Source of the DNA: CAVQGZ01 sp964400785
GTDB lineage: Bacteria > Actinomycetota > Actinomycetes > Jiangellales > Jiangellaceae
NCBI GenBank assembly: GCA_964400785.1
Contig: CAYNWB010000006.1
Coordinates: 1 to 64,000 of the forward strand
Direction of reading: 5' to 3'
Length of the DNA: 64,000 nt
Position numbers and translations under genes: made by a program
Notes under the pieces: generated by a model
Told to the model about the DNA's origin: nothing
The model's database searches: none
What the model saw: the letters and a program-made list of their open reading frames with translations, nothing else
Shown here: in pieces, positions 31,064 to 39,776 of the stretch
How positions within the stretch are numbered: position 1 is the first letter of the stretch
How the letters are laid out: each line of letters opens with the position of its first letter

Positions 31064-32491
31064 TCAGAACGGCGGGACGTCACGCTCCTGCTCGGTGCGC
31101 AGGTCTCGAGGCTCGGTGCTCGCCGTGAGGCCGGTCGGGGTCGTCCAGGTGAGCGTCGAGCCGGGTGAGACGTCGACTCCCCACCCGAGGGCGTGGGTCT
31201 TCAAACGGTGATGTCGCCGGCACAGGCAGCAACTGTTCTCGACGCTGGTCTGCCCCTGCGGGTAGGGGTCGATGTGGTCGCAGTCGCACCTGTCGGCCCG
31301 CCGTCGGCATCCCGGTGCGCGACAGACGGCGTCACGGGTGCGGATGAACTCGTCCATCAGCGCTGGGTGCTCGTACCCGCGCACCGGGGTGATCGCAGGC
31401 GCCCAGGTGATGCGGCTCGACCCCTGTGACCACCAGGCCGTCGCCGGCATGTACTGGCCGATCCCCAGGAGCCGACCAGAGGTGGCGTCGTAGACGATCG
31501 GCCGGGCCTGGACGTCGTGTGCACCGGCAAGCTGTCGAGCCGTCGCAGCGGGGATCGTGCCGACACCGGGCACGGTGGCAGGCTCCGTGCCGGCCACGAG
31601 GCTCTGCAGCGGGACCGTCACGCTCAGCCGTACCCCGACTCCAGCCCGGGCGCCTGAGGCAGCGTGGTCGGGCACGTCCAGAGGGAGCCCGTGGACGGCC
31701 GGAGCGCCGGTCACCGAAGCGACGAGGTGGTCGGCCTGCCGCTGCGCCAGGGTGCGTTCGTCACCCTCGGCGACCGGTTGACGGGCCCGCTCGTCGAGGG
31801 CACGCGCCAGCGCCAGCCCGTCGGCTTCGGCAAGCCGCGCGAACAGGCTGGCGGTGCCGTCACCCTCGCAGGTGACCGACACCCGACGACGGGCATGGCG
31901 GCGAGCGACCTCGTCGTCGTCGGTGTCACCGGCGGCCGCCCGCGCCCTGATGATCAGGCGCCGCATGCGGGCGTTCAGCGCGGTCACCGTCGCAGGACCC
32001 GACAGCAGCCAGGCAACCGTGGTGCGCTCAGCCGCCTGCAGCTGCTCGGTGCTGACGTACTGCGCGAGCTCGTCGAGGTGGGTGACCAGTCGCTGTGCGG
32101 TCCACGACTGCACCGCCCCCATGCCCATGGCCACGGCGAGCGACTCGTACCGCAGCAGTGCCTGTGCCTGGTCGATCCGCTCGTGCGCCTGCCGGTCGCT
32201 GAGGCCGAGCGCGACACCGAGCTCCTGGGTCAGCCAGCCGTGCTCGTCGGCCTCGGGGCCGCGCAGGCCGGCGTCCCCCTGCTGGGCCACGCGGCGCCGG
32301 CGCAGCTCTGCCAGGTCGCGCGCCTGGATCGCCGCCAGCTGCGTCACCAGCGCCTCGGACTCACGCAGGCGAGCCACCAGCTCGTCGTCGGTCTCGCAGT
32401 CTGCCGCGCAGACCCGGCGCATACGCGCCATCGGCGACGTCGGAAAGAGGTGCGCCGCCCGCTCGTCGAAGTACGCCTCGGCCAGCTTCAT
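31064..32491 (-). CDS. DUF222/HNH endonuclease (13E12 repeat family)
   Basis: This 475-residue protein has an alpha-helical DUF222 region (about residues 30-320) and a C-terminal HNH domain (CRAPGCRRRADRCDCDHIDPYPQ... CRRHHRLKTH). This is the architecture of actinobacterial 13E12-repeat proteins, multicopy families possibly related to mobile introns. ATG 32491 follows GGAGG at a good distance. A perfect LexA-type palindrome and a sigma-70-like promoter lie directly upstream, so DNA damage should induce it, as reported for several M. tuberculosis 13E12 genes. Its biochemical role is not established. Confidence 0.9.
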   Translation of the reverse strand: MKLAEAYFDERAAHLFPTSPMARMRRVCAADCETDDELVARLRESEALVTQLAAIQARDLAELRRRRVAQQGDAGLRGPEADEHGWLTQELGVALGLSDRQAHERIDQAQALLRYESLAVAMGMGAVQSWTAQRLVTHLDELAQYVSTEQLQAAERTTVAWLLSGPATVTALNARMRRLIIRARAAAGDTDDDEVARRHARRRVSVTCEGDGTASLFARLAEADGLALARALDERARQPVAEGDERTLAQRQADHLVASVTGAPAVHGLPLDVPDHAASGARAGVGVRLSVTVPLQSLVAGTEPATVPGVGTIPAATARQLAGAHDVQARPIVYDATSGRLLGIGQYMPATAWWSQGSSRITWAPAITPVRGYEHPALMDEFIRTRDAVCRAPGCRRRADRCDCDHIDPYPQGQTSVENSCCLCRRHHRLKTHALGWGVDVSPGSTLTWTTPTGLTASTEPRDLRTEQERDVPPF

Positions 32492-32506
32492 CGAGCACCT
32501 CCGGTG

Positions 32507-32522
32507 TCGAACAGGTGTTCGA
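32507..32522 (-). promoter_or_regulatory. LexA binding site (SOS box)
   Basis: The sequence TCGAACACCTGTTCGA (minus strand) is a perfect 6+4+6 palindrome matching the actinobacterial SOS consensus TCGAAC-N4-GTTCGA. It directly abuts the -10 hexamer of the HNH gene and lies 15 bp before its ATG, where bound LexA would block initiation. Confidence 0.9.
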
Positions 32523-32551
32523 ATTCTACCGACGGCGAGCGCCCCTGGCAA
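32523..32551 (-). promoter_or_regulatory. Sigma-70-type promoter of the DUF222/HNH gene
   Basis: On the minus strand TTGCCA (32551-32546) and TAGAAT (32528-32523) are separated by exactly 17 bp. They match TTGACA and TANNNT well, and the LexA palindrome covers the expected start point. Such a clear promoter is rare in this GC-rich window. Confidence 0.75.
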
Positions 32552-32566
32552 CCACGTGTGCACAGC

Positions 32567-34108
32567 TCACGGCTGGGAGACGCGCGCACGCCGTCGTCGG
32601 CGGACGACCCGCACGACGCCCCCGACGACGAGCAGAACGACCACCAGCACGGTGCCGAGAAGGATGCCCAGCCAGCCGAGCAGGCCGATGCGGAACGAGT
32701 CGTGGGCCGGCGGCGCCGGGTCGCTGATGACTCCGTCGGGCCCGGCGGAGACGTCGACGACGGCGACGACACCTGCGTGGTCCGTCGGCAGGCAGACCCC
32801 GCGACCGGTGATCGGCTCGCCGAGCCCCGCCTCGGCAAGGATCGCGGAGGACTCCTCGGTGGTGGCGACCTGGTCGGGGGCCTTGCACTCCCAGACGTCG
32901 TCCCCGTCAGGCCACTCGTTGCCGATGATCTCGGACTCGACCGCGGCCGCCCCGTTGGCGAGGAAGATGTGGTCGAGGCGATCGGTGAACCCGGCGGTGT
33001 TCCCGGCGGCCAGCGCGGCCGACACGCGCTCGGGATCAGGCCCGGCCAGGTTGGACGCCGAACCCCAGGTGTCGTTGGCTCGGTCGAACGGATCGGGCCC
33101 GGCCTGCTCGTAGCCGGCGTCGAGCATGGACCAGAAGGCACTGCACTCGATCTCGGCGGTCTCCAGGGTCGGGTCCTGCGGCTGAGGTGGGCACGCGTCC
33201 GTGGCTCCGGGCTGCTCACCCGGGTTGGGGTCGTCGGGGCCGCGCGGGTCGCGCGGATCGGAGTTGAAGTCCCCCATGACGATGAGCGGGACGGTGGTCT
33301 GCTCCATGTCCTCGATGATCTGCTGAGCCTGGACTGCCTGGGACGGTGGCCGCCCCTCGGGGACATACGCCTCGAGATGGGTCGTGACCACCCGCACGGT
33401 GGTCCCCTCGATCGCCAGGTCGGCCCACGTGTAGCCGCGGTCGACGGTGAACACCACGGGGACGACGGGGGCGCGTTCGTCGAACTCGGTGTTTCCGACC
33501 GAAACGACGTTGTCTGCGAGGTCCGCGCGAACCAGCAGCGCGTCACCGATGTAGTAGCCGCAGTAGGCGCTGTCCGACCCGAAGATGGGCTGGAGGTTCT
33601 CTGGGTCCGTCACCCGGGTGAGGAATGGGATGGCCGGGAACTCGAACCCGGGGTTGTCTGCCACTACTCCGTCGGCTTCGGCGAGGACGTACTCGACTCC
33701 GGCCTCGCGGGTAGCCGCCAGCAGGCCGTCGGTGAAGTCGAATACGGGGGTCGGGGACCCGAACAGGCCGGTCCGGCACTGCCACACCGTCGCCTCCTGC
33801 AGCCCGACCACGTCGGGCTCGTACCGCACGATCTCCGCGGCCAGCTTCTCGGCACGGGCGTCGAAGTCGGTATCGGCCACCTGGTCCCACATGTACTGAG
33901 CCGCAGCCGGGATGTCGGGCAGCAACTCGAGTGCCACCGAGAAGTCGGCCCCCAGGTAGAGGTTGCGCACCATCACGGTGACCCGGCCGTCCTCACGCTC
34001 GCTGGTGATGCCCTCGTCCTGAGCGTGGGCGCCTGCCAGCGGCACCGTGGCCGCCATCAGCCCAACCGCCGCCGTGGCCAGCAGACGGGCCACCGTCCTC
34101 GTGATCAT
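32567..34108 (-). CDS. Secreted, membrane-anchored endonuclease/exonuclease/phosphatase family protein
   Basis: This 513-residue protein starts with a signal peptide (ARLLATAAVGLMAATVPLAGAHA) and ends with a membrane anchor (LLGWLGILLGTVLVVVLLVV) plus an Arg-rich cytoplasmic tail. Between them is an EEP (DNase I-like) domain: VVGLQEA with the catalytic Glu, MGDFNSDP, and DHIFLANG near the end. EEP enzymes cleave phosphodiesters in nucleic acids, inositol phosphates or sphingomyelin; the extracytoplasmic location suits nutrient or phosphate scavenging. It is divergent from the sulfoquinovosidase gene with about 80 bp between. Confidence 0.88.
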   Translation of the reverse strand: MITRTVARLLATAAVGLMAATVPLAGAHAQDEGITSEREDGRVTVMVRNLYLGADFSVALELLPDIPAAAQYMWDQVADTDFDARAEKLAAEIVRYEPDVVGLQEATVWQCRTGLFGSPTPVFDFTDGLLAATREAGVEYVLAEADGVVADNPGFEFPAIPFLTRVTDPENLQPIFGSDSAYCGYYIGDALLVRADLADNVVSVGNTEFDERAPVVPVVFTVDRGYTWADLAIEGTTVRVVTTHLEAYVPEGRPPSQAVQAQQIIEDMEQTTVPLIVMGDFNSDPRDPRGPDDPNPGEQPGATDACPPQPQDPTLETAEIECSAFWSMLDAGYEQAGPDPFDRANDTWGSASNLAGPDPERVSAALAAGNTAGFTDRLDHIFLANGAAAVESEIIGNEWPDGDDVWECKAPDQVATTEESSAILAEAGLGEPITGRGVCLPTDHAGVVAVVDVSAGPDGVISDPAPPAHDSFRIGLLGWLGILLGTVLVVVLLVVGGVVRVVRRRRRARVSQP

Positions 34109-34190
34109 GGGCTCGGAGGCTATCGGCGCCGGGCCGCGACGCGCCAGGGACCTGCGCTCTGGCGGCCCAGACCTTGGGCATCATGTGGCC

Positions 34191-36461
34191 ATGAGCGAGC
34201 CCGCAGCCTCCCACCCTCGCCGGTGGCCGCGGGTGCTGGCCATCGTCCTGCTCGTCGCTGCGCTGGTCGCGACCGCAGCAGTGGCTCTTCTGGTCAGCCG
34301 CGTGCCCCGGGACGACGTGGCAGCCCCGACGCCCGGGCGACTGAGCGTGGACGAGGCAGCGGAGGGCTCCTGGACGGTCGGCACCGTCGAGGTGGAGCTG
34401 ACGGCGACCGGGCTTCGCATGTCGGATCGAGCCCGCGACGGGCTGGTCGTGTGGCAGTCACCGGACGAGACTCCGTTCGTGCTCGGCGTGCTGGGCAGCG
34501 TCGAGTGGCAGGAGTACCGCGGCTACTTCTGGCCCGACACCCGCCACGAGTGCGAGCTCGTCGACCAGCAGGTGCGCTCGGCCACCGACGACGGTGGACG
34601 GCTGCAGATCTCGGGCGTCCTGAGCGGCTGCGGGCAGAAGCGTGAGTTCAGCATGGACGTCCGCCCCGGTCCGCGTCGCGGGGACGTCGCCATCGAGGTG
34701 CAGGCCCGCAACATCGACGCCTTGACGCTGGTCACCGGCCGCACGGCCGACACCGGCGTGCACGGGCTCGGCGAGCAGTTCGCACCCTTCGACCTGTCGG
34801 GCCGCCTCGTGCCCATCGTCATTCGCGAGCAGGGCGTCGGCCGCGGGGAGCAGCCCCTCACGTTTCTCGCTGACGTCACCAACCGAGGTGCCGGCGGCAC
34901 CCACGAGATGACCTACGCCGCCTGGCCGAGCTTCGTGACCGGCGACGTGCGGGGCGTGGCTCTCGACCCGGCGGTGCCCGACTCGCACGCCTACGCCGTG
35001 GCCGACACACGCGACCCCGACTCGGTCGCTCTCACGTCCTGGTCGAACCGGGTCCGGGCCTTGCTCACTGCCGACACCGATCCGCTGGCCCTCATCCAAC
35101 GCCGGTCCGCATCGCTGACGCGGCCCGACCTGCCCGACTGGGTGCTCTCTGGTGCGGTGCTGGGTATCCAGGGCGGCACCGACAAGGTGCGCCGGGCTGT
35201 CGCCGACCTGCAGGCACAGGGAGCCGCGCTGTCGGCCGTCTGGATGCAGGACTGGTCGGGAACGCGCAAGGCGCAGCTCGGCGATCGCCTGTGGTGGACG
35301 TGGCAGCTCGACGAGCAGCGCTACCCCGGATGGGACGAGCTCGTCGCCGACCTGGCCGAGCAGGACATCCGTGTGCTGACCTACGTCAACACCTGGCTCG
35401 TGGACGCTGCCGACAAGGGTGAGCAGTCGCTGCGCAACCTCTATGCCGAGGCTGCCGAGGCCGGCTACCTCGTGCTCGACCCACAGGGCGAGGTCTACCT
35501 GCTCGACCAGGGTGGGTTCTCGGCGGCACTGGTCGACCTGACGAACCCGGACGCCCGTGACTGGTACGCCGACGTGATCGCGACCGACGTCCTGGGTGTC
35601 GGCGCGGACGGGTTCATGGCCGACTTCGGCGAGGGGCTGCCCTTCGACGCCGTGCTGCACGACGGCGACCCTGCGATCGAGCACAACCGTTGGCCGCTGC
35701 TGTGGGCACAGACCGTGCGTGAGGCCTGCGAGCGCGCCGACAAGCCCGACTGCGTGGCCTGGTTCCGCAGCGGCAGCGCCGGCATGGAGCAGTACGCCCC
35801 CCTGTTCTGGAACGGCGACCAGATGGTCACCTGGTCGGCCGACGACGGGATGGCCTCGGCGCTGCTCGGCACCTTCAGTGCCGGCGTCTCCGGCTGGCAC
35901 CTGACCCACTCGGACACGGGTGGGTACACCAGCATCAACGCGCTGGTGACCGACTACGTCCGCCCCGAGGAGCTCAACCAGCGGTGGGCCGAGATCGAGG
36001 CCTTCGGCGTGATGATGCGCACGCACGAGGGCAACCGGCCGGCCGACAACGAGCAGGTCTACGACACCGAGCAGACCCGGGCCGCGTTCGCCCGCATGAC
36101 CCGGCTGTACCAGGCGCTGGCCCCCTATCGGGCCGAGGTCGTGGCCGAGGCGATCGACACCGGTGTGCCCGCGCTGCGGCACACGTGGCTGCAGTACCCG
36201 GGCACCGAGGCGGCTGCGTCCGACGCACAGTTCTTCTTCGGCCCGTCGATCCTGGTCGCGCCGGTGCTGGCGCCCGACGAGCAGACCGTCGACGTCGCCC
36301 TCCCCCCGGGCGACTGGGTGCACCTGCTCACCGGTGAGCAGGTCACGGGTGGGCAGACGATCGAGGTCGACGCCCCCCTGGGCAGCCCGGCAGCCTTCGT
36401 CCGAGCAGACGACGAGCGCCTGGACGACCTGCTCTCCGCGGTGTCCGAGGCAGGTCTGTAG
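34191..36461 (+). CDS. Sulfoquinovosidase (GH31, YihQ-like), membrane-anchored
   Basis: This 756-residue GH31 enzyme should release sulfoquinovose from sulfoquinovosyl glycerides. The nucleophile is Asp478 in GFMADFGEGLP and the acid/base is Asp543 in WNGDQ. The family-specific sulfonate pocket is present: Gln353, Arg366 and Trp369 (QDW...GDRLWW) have the same 0/+13/+16 spacing as Q288/R301/W304 of E. coli YihQ. Unlike YihQ it has an N-terminal signal anchor (LAIVLLVAALVATAAVALLV), so catalysis should be extracytoplasmic. ATG 34191 is chosen because longer starts would run into the divergent gene. No sulfoglycolysis kinase/aldolase set is recognisable nearby. Confidence 0.88.
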   Translation: MSEPAASHPRRWPRVLAIVLLVAALVATAAVALLVSRVPRDDVAAPTPGRLSVDEAAEGSWTVGTVEVELTATGLRMSDRARDGLVVWQSPDETPFVLGVLGSVEWQEYRGYFWPDTRHECELVDQQVRSATDDGGRLQISGVLSGCGQKREFSMDVRPGPRRGDVAIEVQARNIDALTLVTGRTADTGVHGLGEQFAPFDLSGRLVPIVIREQGVGRGEQPLTFLADVTNRGAGGTHEMTYAAWPSFVTGDVRGVALDPAVPDSHAYAVADTRDPDSVALTSWSNRVRALLTADTDPLALIQRRSASLTRPDLPDWVLSGAVLGIQGGTDKVRRAVADLQAQGAALSAVWMQDWSGTRKAQLGDRLWWTWQLDEQRYPGWDELVADLAEQDIRVLTYVNTWLVDAADKGEQSLRNLYAEAAEAGYLVLDPQGEVYLLDQGGFSAALVDLTNPDARDWYADVIATDVLGVGADGFMADFGEGLPFDAVLHDGDPAIEHNRWPLLWAQTVREACERADKPDCVAWFRSGSAGMEQYAPLFWNGDQMVTWSADDGMASALLGTFSAGVSGWHLTHSDTGGYTSINALVTDYVRPEELNQRWAEIEAFGVMMRTHEGNRPADNEQVYDTEQTRAAFARMTRLYQALAPYRAEVVAEAIDTGVPALRHTWLQYPGTEAAASDAQFFFGPSILVAPVLAPDEQTVDVALPPGDWVHLLTGEQVTGGQTIEVDAPLGSPAAFVRADDERLDDLLSAVSEAGL

Positions 36462-36470
36462 GTTTCGTCC

Positions 36471-37340
36471 GTGGCGCTCGAGCTTCCTCGTCCGGTGGCC
36501 TTCGCCCTCGGTGGCGGCGCCGCCTACGGAGCGGTGCAGATCGGCATGCTGCGTGCCCTGGCCGAGGCCGGCGTGACCCCCGACATCGTGACCGGCACCA
36601 GCGTGGGGTCGCTCAACGGCGCCGTGCTCGCCCATGACCCGGTGGCGGGCGTAGATCGCCTCGCCGACATCTGGCCGGGCATCACGTCGGCTCGCATCTT
36701 CCCCGGCGGGTGGCTCACCAGGCTGCGCACGCTGCAGGCCGCCAAGGCGTGGCTGTCGGACAACTCCGGACTGGTCGACATCATCGACCAGTACCTGCCG
36801 GCTGGTGACTTCCACGACCTGCGTCTGCCCTTCGGCGCTGTCACCGCCGACTACTCCACGGCGGAGGCCGTCGTGCTCACCCGTGGTCGGCTGCACGACG
36901 CGGTGCTGGCCAGTGCCGCCATCCCGGGCATCTTCCCGCCCGTCCGAGTCGGCTCCCGCCTGCTCGTCGACGGGGGAATCCTGGCGAACGTGCCGATCCG
37001 TCAGGCGGTGGAGATGGGTGCGGCCAGCGTCGTGGTGCTCGACTGCGGCCTGTGGGGCATGAGCATGAGCACCCCCGCCACCCTGGTCGAGGTGATGCTG
37101 CGCGTCTCGGCGATCAGCGTCGGGGTACAGCTGGCCAACGACCTGCCCGACGTGGCGGCATCGGTGCCGGTCGTCTACCTGCCCGGAGTGTTCCCGATGT
37201 CGACCTCCCCGCTGGACTTCAGCCACTGGCACCAGCTGTCGACCGGCGGCTACGTCGCCGCGAAGCCGTTCCTGTCGGTGCTGCGCGTCGACGGCCCGGG
37301 GCTCTACGGCACGCCGCCCCTGCACCTGGCCCGACGCTGA
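36471..37340 (+). CDS. Patatin-like phospholipase
   Basis: This 289-residue serine hydrolase has the Ser-Asp dyad: Ser44 in GTSVGS and Asp167 in DGGILANVP. The glycine-rich oxyanion loop ALGGGAAYGAVQIGML is at the N-terminus. Patatins release fatty acids from (lyso)phospholipids or other lipids. No signal peptide is visible. It starts nine bases after the sulfoquinovosidase stop, so a lipid deacylase and a glycolipid glycosidase are probably co-transcribed. The pairing could serve sulfolipid turnover, though localisation would differ. Confidence 0.9.
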   Translation: MALELPRPVAFALGGGAAYGAVQIGMLRALAEAGVTPDIVTGTSVGSLNGAVLAHDPVAGVDRLADIWPGITSARIFPGGWLTRLRTLQAAKAWLSDNSGLVDIIDQYLPAGDFHDLRLPFGAVTADYSTAEAVVLTRGRLHDAVLASAAIPGIFPPVRVGSRLLVDGGILANVPIRQAVEMGAASVVVLDCGLWGMSMSTPATLVEVMLRVSAISVGVQLANDLPDVAASVPVVYLPGVFPMSTSPLDFSHWHQLSTGGYVAAKPFLSVLRVDGPGLYGTPPLHLARR

Positions 37341-37343
37341 ACG

Positions 37344-38588
37344 ATGGACGAGCCATCGGCGCCGCTGTCGGACGTGTCCCGAGCGGTCGCTGCCCTCGGC
37401 ACCGCGCTGCTGGGAGTCGGCGCCAGCAGCTACCGTGTCGAGCGGGCCATGCAGCGGGCCTGCGACGCGTTGGGCTGTGAGCGGGTCACGACGCTGGTGA
37501 CGCTGCGCACGATGGTCGTGACCGTCGAGAGCGACGGTCGGACGGCGACGGAGTCGGCCCAAGCGGCCGCGCTGCACGTCAACGCCGACCGCCTCGACGA
37601 GCTCGAGCGGCTCGTTCGGCACCTGTCCCCTCAGACGACGCCGGCCGAGCTGACCGCCGCGGTCGAGTCGGTCGTCACGCGGCCGGCTCACTACTCGAAG
37701 GGCACGGTCACGCTCGCAGTGGGCCTGGCCTGCGCGGGCTTCGCCGGGCTCAGCGGTGGAGGGATCGTCGAGATGCTCGCCGCCTTCGTGGGCGCGGCCG
37801 CGGGCCAGGCGCTGCGGGGCTGGGCCCTGGGGCGGGGGTTCAACCCGTTCCTCGTCGTGGCCGTCGTCGCTGCGGCGGCGTCGGGCACCTACCTCGCGAT
37901 GGTGACCCTGCTGCAGACCGTCGAGGTCGCCAGCCGCAGCAACGAGGCGGGGCTGGTCTCGGCCGTGCTGTTCCTGGTGCCGGGGTTCCCGCTGGTCACC
38001 GGCACGCTGGACCTGCTGCGCAACCATGTCGAGGCGGGCTTGTCTCGGCTGACCTACGCCTCCACGGTGCTGGCGATGGCCGCGCTCGGCCTGCTCGCGG
38101 TCACCGCGGTCGGCGACCCCAGCCCCGCCGGTCCGCGCGTCGACGTGGTCGCCGGCGGGGGCTGGGCGCTCGCCGTCGGGCTCACGGCGCTGAGCGCTGC
38201 GGGGTTCGCGGTGCTGTTCAACCTCGCTCCTCGGCTGCTTGCTCTGACCGGAGTGATCGGCTCGGTCGGCAACGTCGTGCGGCTGGCGCTCGTCGAGAGT
38301 GGTGCCACGACGGCGCTGGCCGCCTTCGTGGGAGCGCTGGTCGTCGGCCTTCTCGTGGCGGCGCTGTCGGGACGTCTGCACTTCTCACGCATCGTCGTGG
38401 CCATCCCGGCGGTGATCCCCATGGTTCCGGGCAGCGCTGCCTACACCGCGCTGCTGGAGCTGTCGCAGGCCAGGATCCTGCCCGCACTGGCCAGCGGCGT
38501 GGAGGCAGCCCTGATCGTCGGCGGCATCGCCCTCGGGCTCGCCGTCGCACGGATCCTCACCGACCGGGAGTGGGCGTTCGTCTCGTGA
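37344..38588 (+). CDS. Threonine/serine exporter ThrE family protein
   Basis: This 414-residue protein has the ThrE layout. A soluble N-terminal domain of about 110 residues includes the motif GASSYRVERAMQRAC. About ten membrane helices follow, and the second half shows the ThrE_2 pattern (AIPAVIPMVPGSAAYTALLELSQ). In Corynebacterium ThrE exports threonine and serine by proton antiport. The gene begins three bases after the patatin stop. Substrate in this organism is inferred from family only. Confidence 0.88.
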   Translation: MDEPSAPLSDVSRAVAALGTALLGVGASSYRVERAMQRACDALGCERVTTLVTLRTMVVTVESDGRTATESAQAAALHVNADRLDELERLVRHLSPQTTPAELTAAVESVVTRPAHYSKGTVTLAVGLACAGFAGLSGGGIVEMLAAFVGAAAGQALRGWALGRGFNPFLVVAVVAAAASGTYLAMVTLLQTVEVASRSNEAGLVSAVLFLVPGFPLVTGTLDLLRNHVEAGLSRLTYASTVLAMAALGLLAVTAVGDPSPAGPRVDVVAGGGWALAVGLTALSAAGFAVLFNLAPRLLALTGVIGSVGNVVRLALVESGATTALAAFVGALVVGLLVAALSGRLHFSRIVVAIPAVIPMVPGSAAYTALLELSQARILPALASGVEAALIVGGIALGLAVARILTDREWAFVS

Positions 38589-38600
38589 CATCCTTCCGTG

Positions 38601-39776
38601 GTGAACGACTGGGGACCTGACACCGTCGCCGTCCGGGCCGGGCTGAGCCGGTCCGGCTTCGACGAGACCGCGGAGGCGCTCTACCTGACGTCGGGCTACG
38701 TGTACTCCTCGGCGCAGCAGGCGGCCGACGCGTTCAGCGACGACATCGACCGATTCATGTACTCCCGCTTCGGCAACCCCACGGTCGCGATGTTCGAGGA
38801 GAGGATGCGCGCGATGGAGGGGGCGCCGGCGGCCTTCGCGACAGCGACAGGCATGGCCGCCGTGTTCACCGCGCTCGGCGCGCTGCTCGGGCAGGGCGAC
38901 CGCGTCGTGGCCAGCCGCGAGCTGTTCGGATCCTGCTTCGTGGTGCTCGACGACATCCTGCCGCGCTGGGGTGTGCAGACCGAGTTCGTCCCGGGTGCCG
39001 ACCTCGACGCCTGGGAAGACGCCTTGCGCACGCCGGCCCGCGCCGTGTTCTTCGAGTCACCGAGCAACCCCATGCTGTCGCTGGTGGACATGCGGGCGGT
39101 GAGCGACCTGGCCCACCGGGCGGGCGCGACGGTCGTCGTCGACAACGTCTTCGGCACCCCCGTGCTCTCCCGACCGCTGGCCCATGGTGCCGACGTGGTC
39201 GTCTACTCCGCCACCAAGCACATCGACGGGCAGGGCCGAGCGCTCGCCGGGGTGATCCTGGGGCCGGAGGAGTTCGTGCACGGCCCGGTCAAGCACCTGA
39301 TGCGCAACACCGGGCCGTCGCTGTCACCGTTCAACGCCTGGATCATGCTCAAGGGGCTGGAGACGCTGTCGCTGCGCGTGCGCCACGAGGCCGCGTCCGC
39401 GCTCGCGCTGGCCGAGCACCTGCACAGCCATCCACGGGTGCGCCGAGTGCTGTATCCGTGGCTGGCATCCCACCCCCAGCACGACCTGGCCAGGCGCCAG
39501 ATGCAGGCCGGCGGCACGATCGTGACGTTCGAGGTGGACGGTGGCACCCGTGAGGCGTTCGCGGTGCTCGACGCCCTGCGGCTGGTCGACATCTCCAACA
39601 ACCTCGGCGACACCAAGTCGCTCGTCACGCACCCGGCGACCACGACGCATCGACGCCTCGGGCCCGCCGGTCGCGCCGAGCAGGGCATCACCGACGGCGT
39701 CGTGAGGCTGTCGGTCGGCCTCGAGGACGTGGCGGACCTGACCCACGACCTCGACCAGGCGCTCGCCGCGCTCTAG
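38601..39776 (+). CDS. metZ: O-succinylhomoserine sulfhydrylase (Cys/Met PLP family)
   Basis: This 391-residue PLP enzyme makes homocysteine directly from an activated homoserine and sulfide in methionine synthesis. Family features are MYSRFGNPTV at residues 50-60, the PLP lysine in VVYSATKHIDGQGR, and the C-terminal SLGDTKSLVTHPATTTH-like stretch (here NLGDTKSLVTHPATTTH). The whole resembles MetZ more than MetB or MetY, which is about 430 residues. GTG 38601 or the GTG one codon upstream could start it. It is 12 bases beyond thrE and may share its transcript. Confidence 0.9.
   Translation: MNDWGPDTVAVRAGLSRSGFDETAEALYLTSGYVYSSAQQAADAFSDDIDRFMYSRFGNPTVAMFEERMRAMEGAPAAFATATGMAAVFTALGALLGQGDRVVASRELFGSCFVVLDDILPRWGVQTEFVPGADLDAWEDALRTPARAVFFESPSNPMLSLVDMRAVSDLAHRAGATVVVDNVFGTPVLSRPLAHGADVVVYSATKHIDGQGRALAGVILGPEEFVHGPVKHLMRNTGPSLSPFNAWIMLKGLETLSLRVRHEAASALALAEHLHSHPRVRRVLYPWLASHPQHDLARRQMQAGGTIVTFEVDGGTREAFAVLDALRLVDISNNLGDTKSLVTHPATTTHRRLGPAGRAEQGITDGVVRLSVGLEDVADLTHDLDQALAAL

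Noticed and set aside
21538..36461. A full sulfoglycolysis cluster around the sulfoquinovosidase
   Set aside because: The SulP genes, SDR and FGGY kinase are not adjacent to it in one operon, and no sulfoquinovose isomerase, dehydratase, aldolase or monooxygenase was recognised.
34458..38381. 1,307-codon open frame on the minus strand
   Set aside because: It runs antisense across the sulfoquinovosidase, patatin and thrE genes, whose products have intact motifs. Its translation is low-complexity Arg/Gly/His-rich sequence typical of antisense frames in GC-rich DNA.
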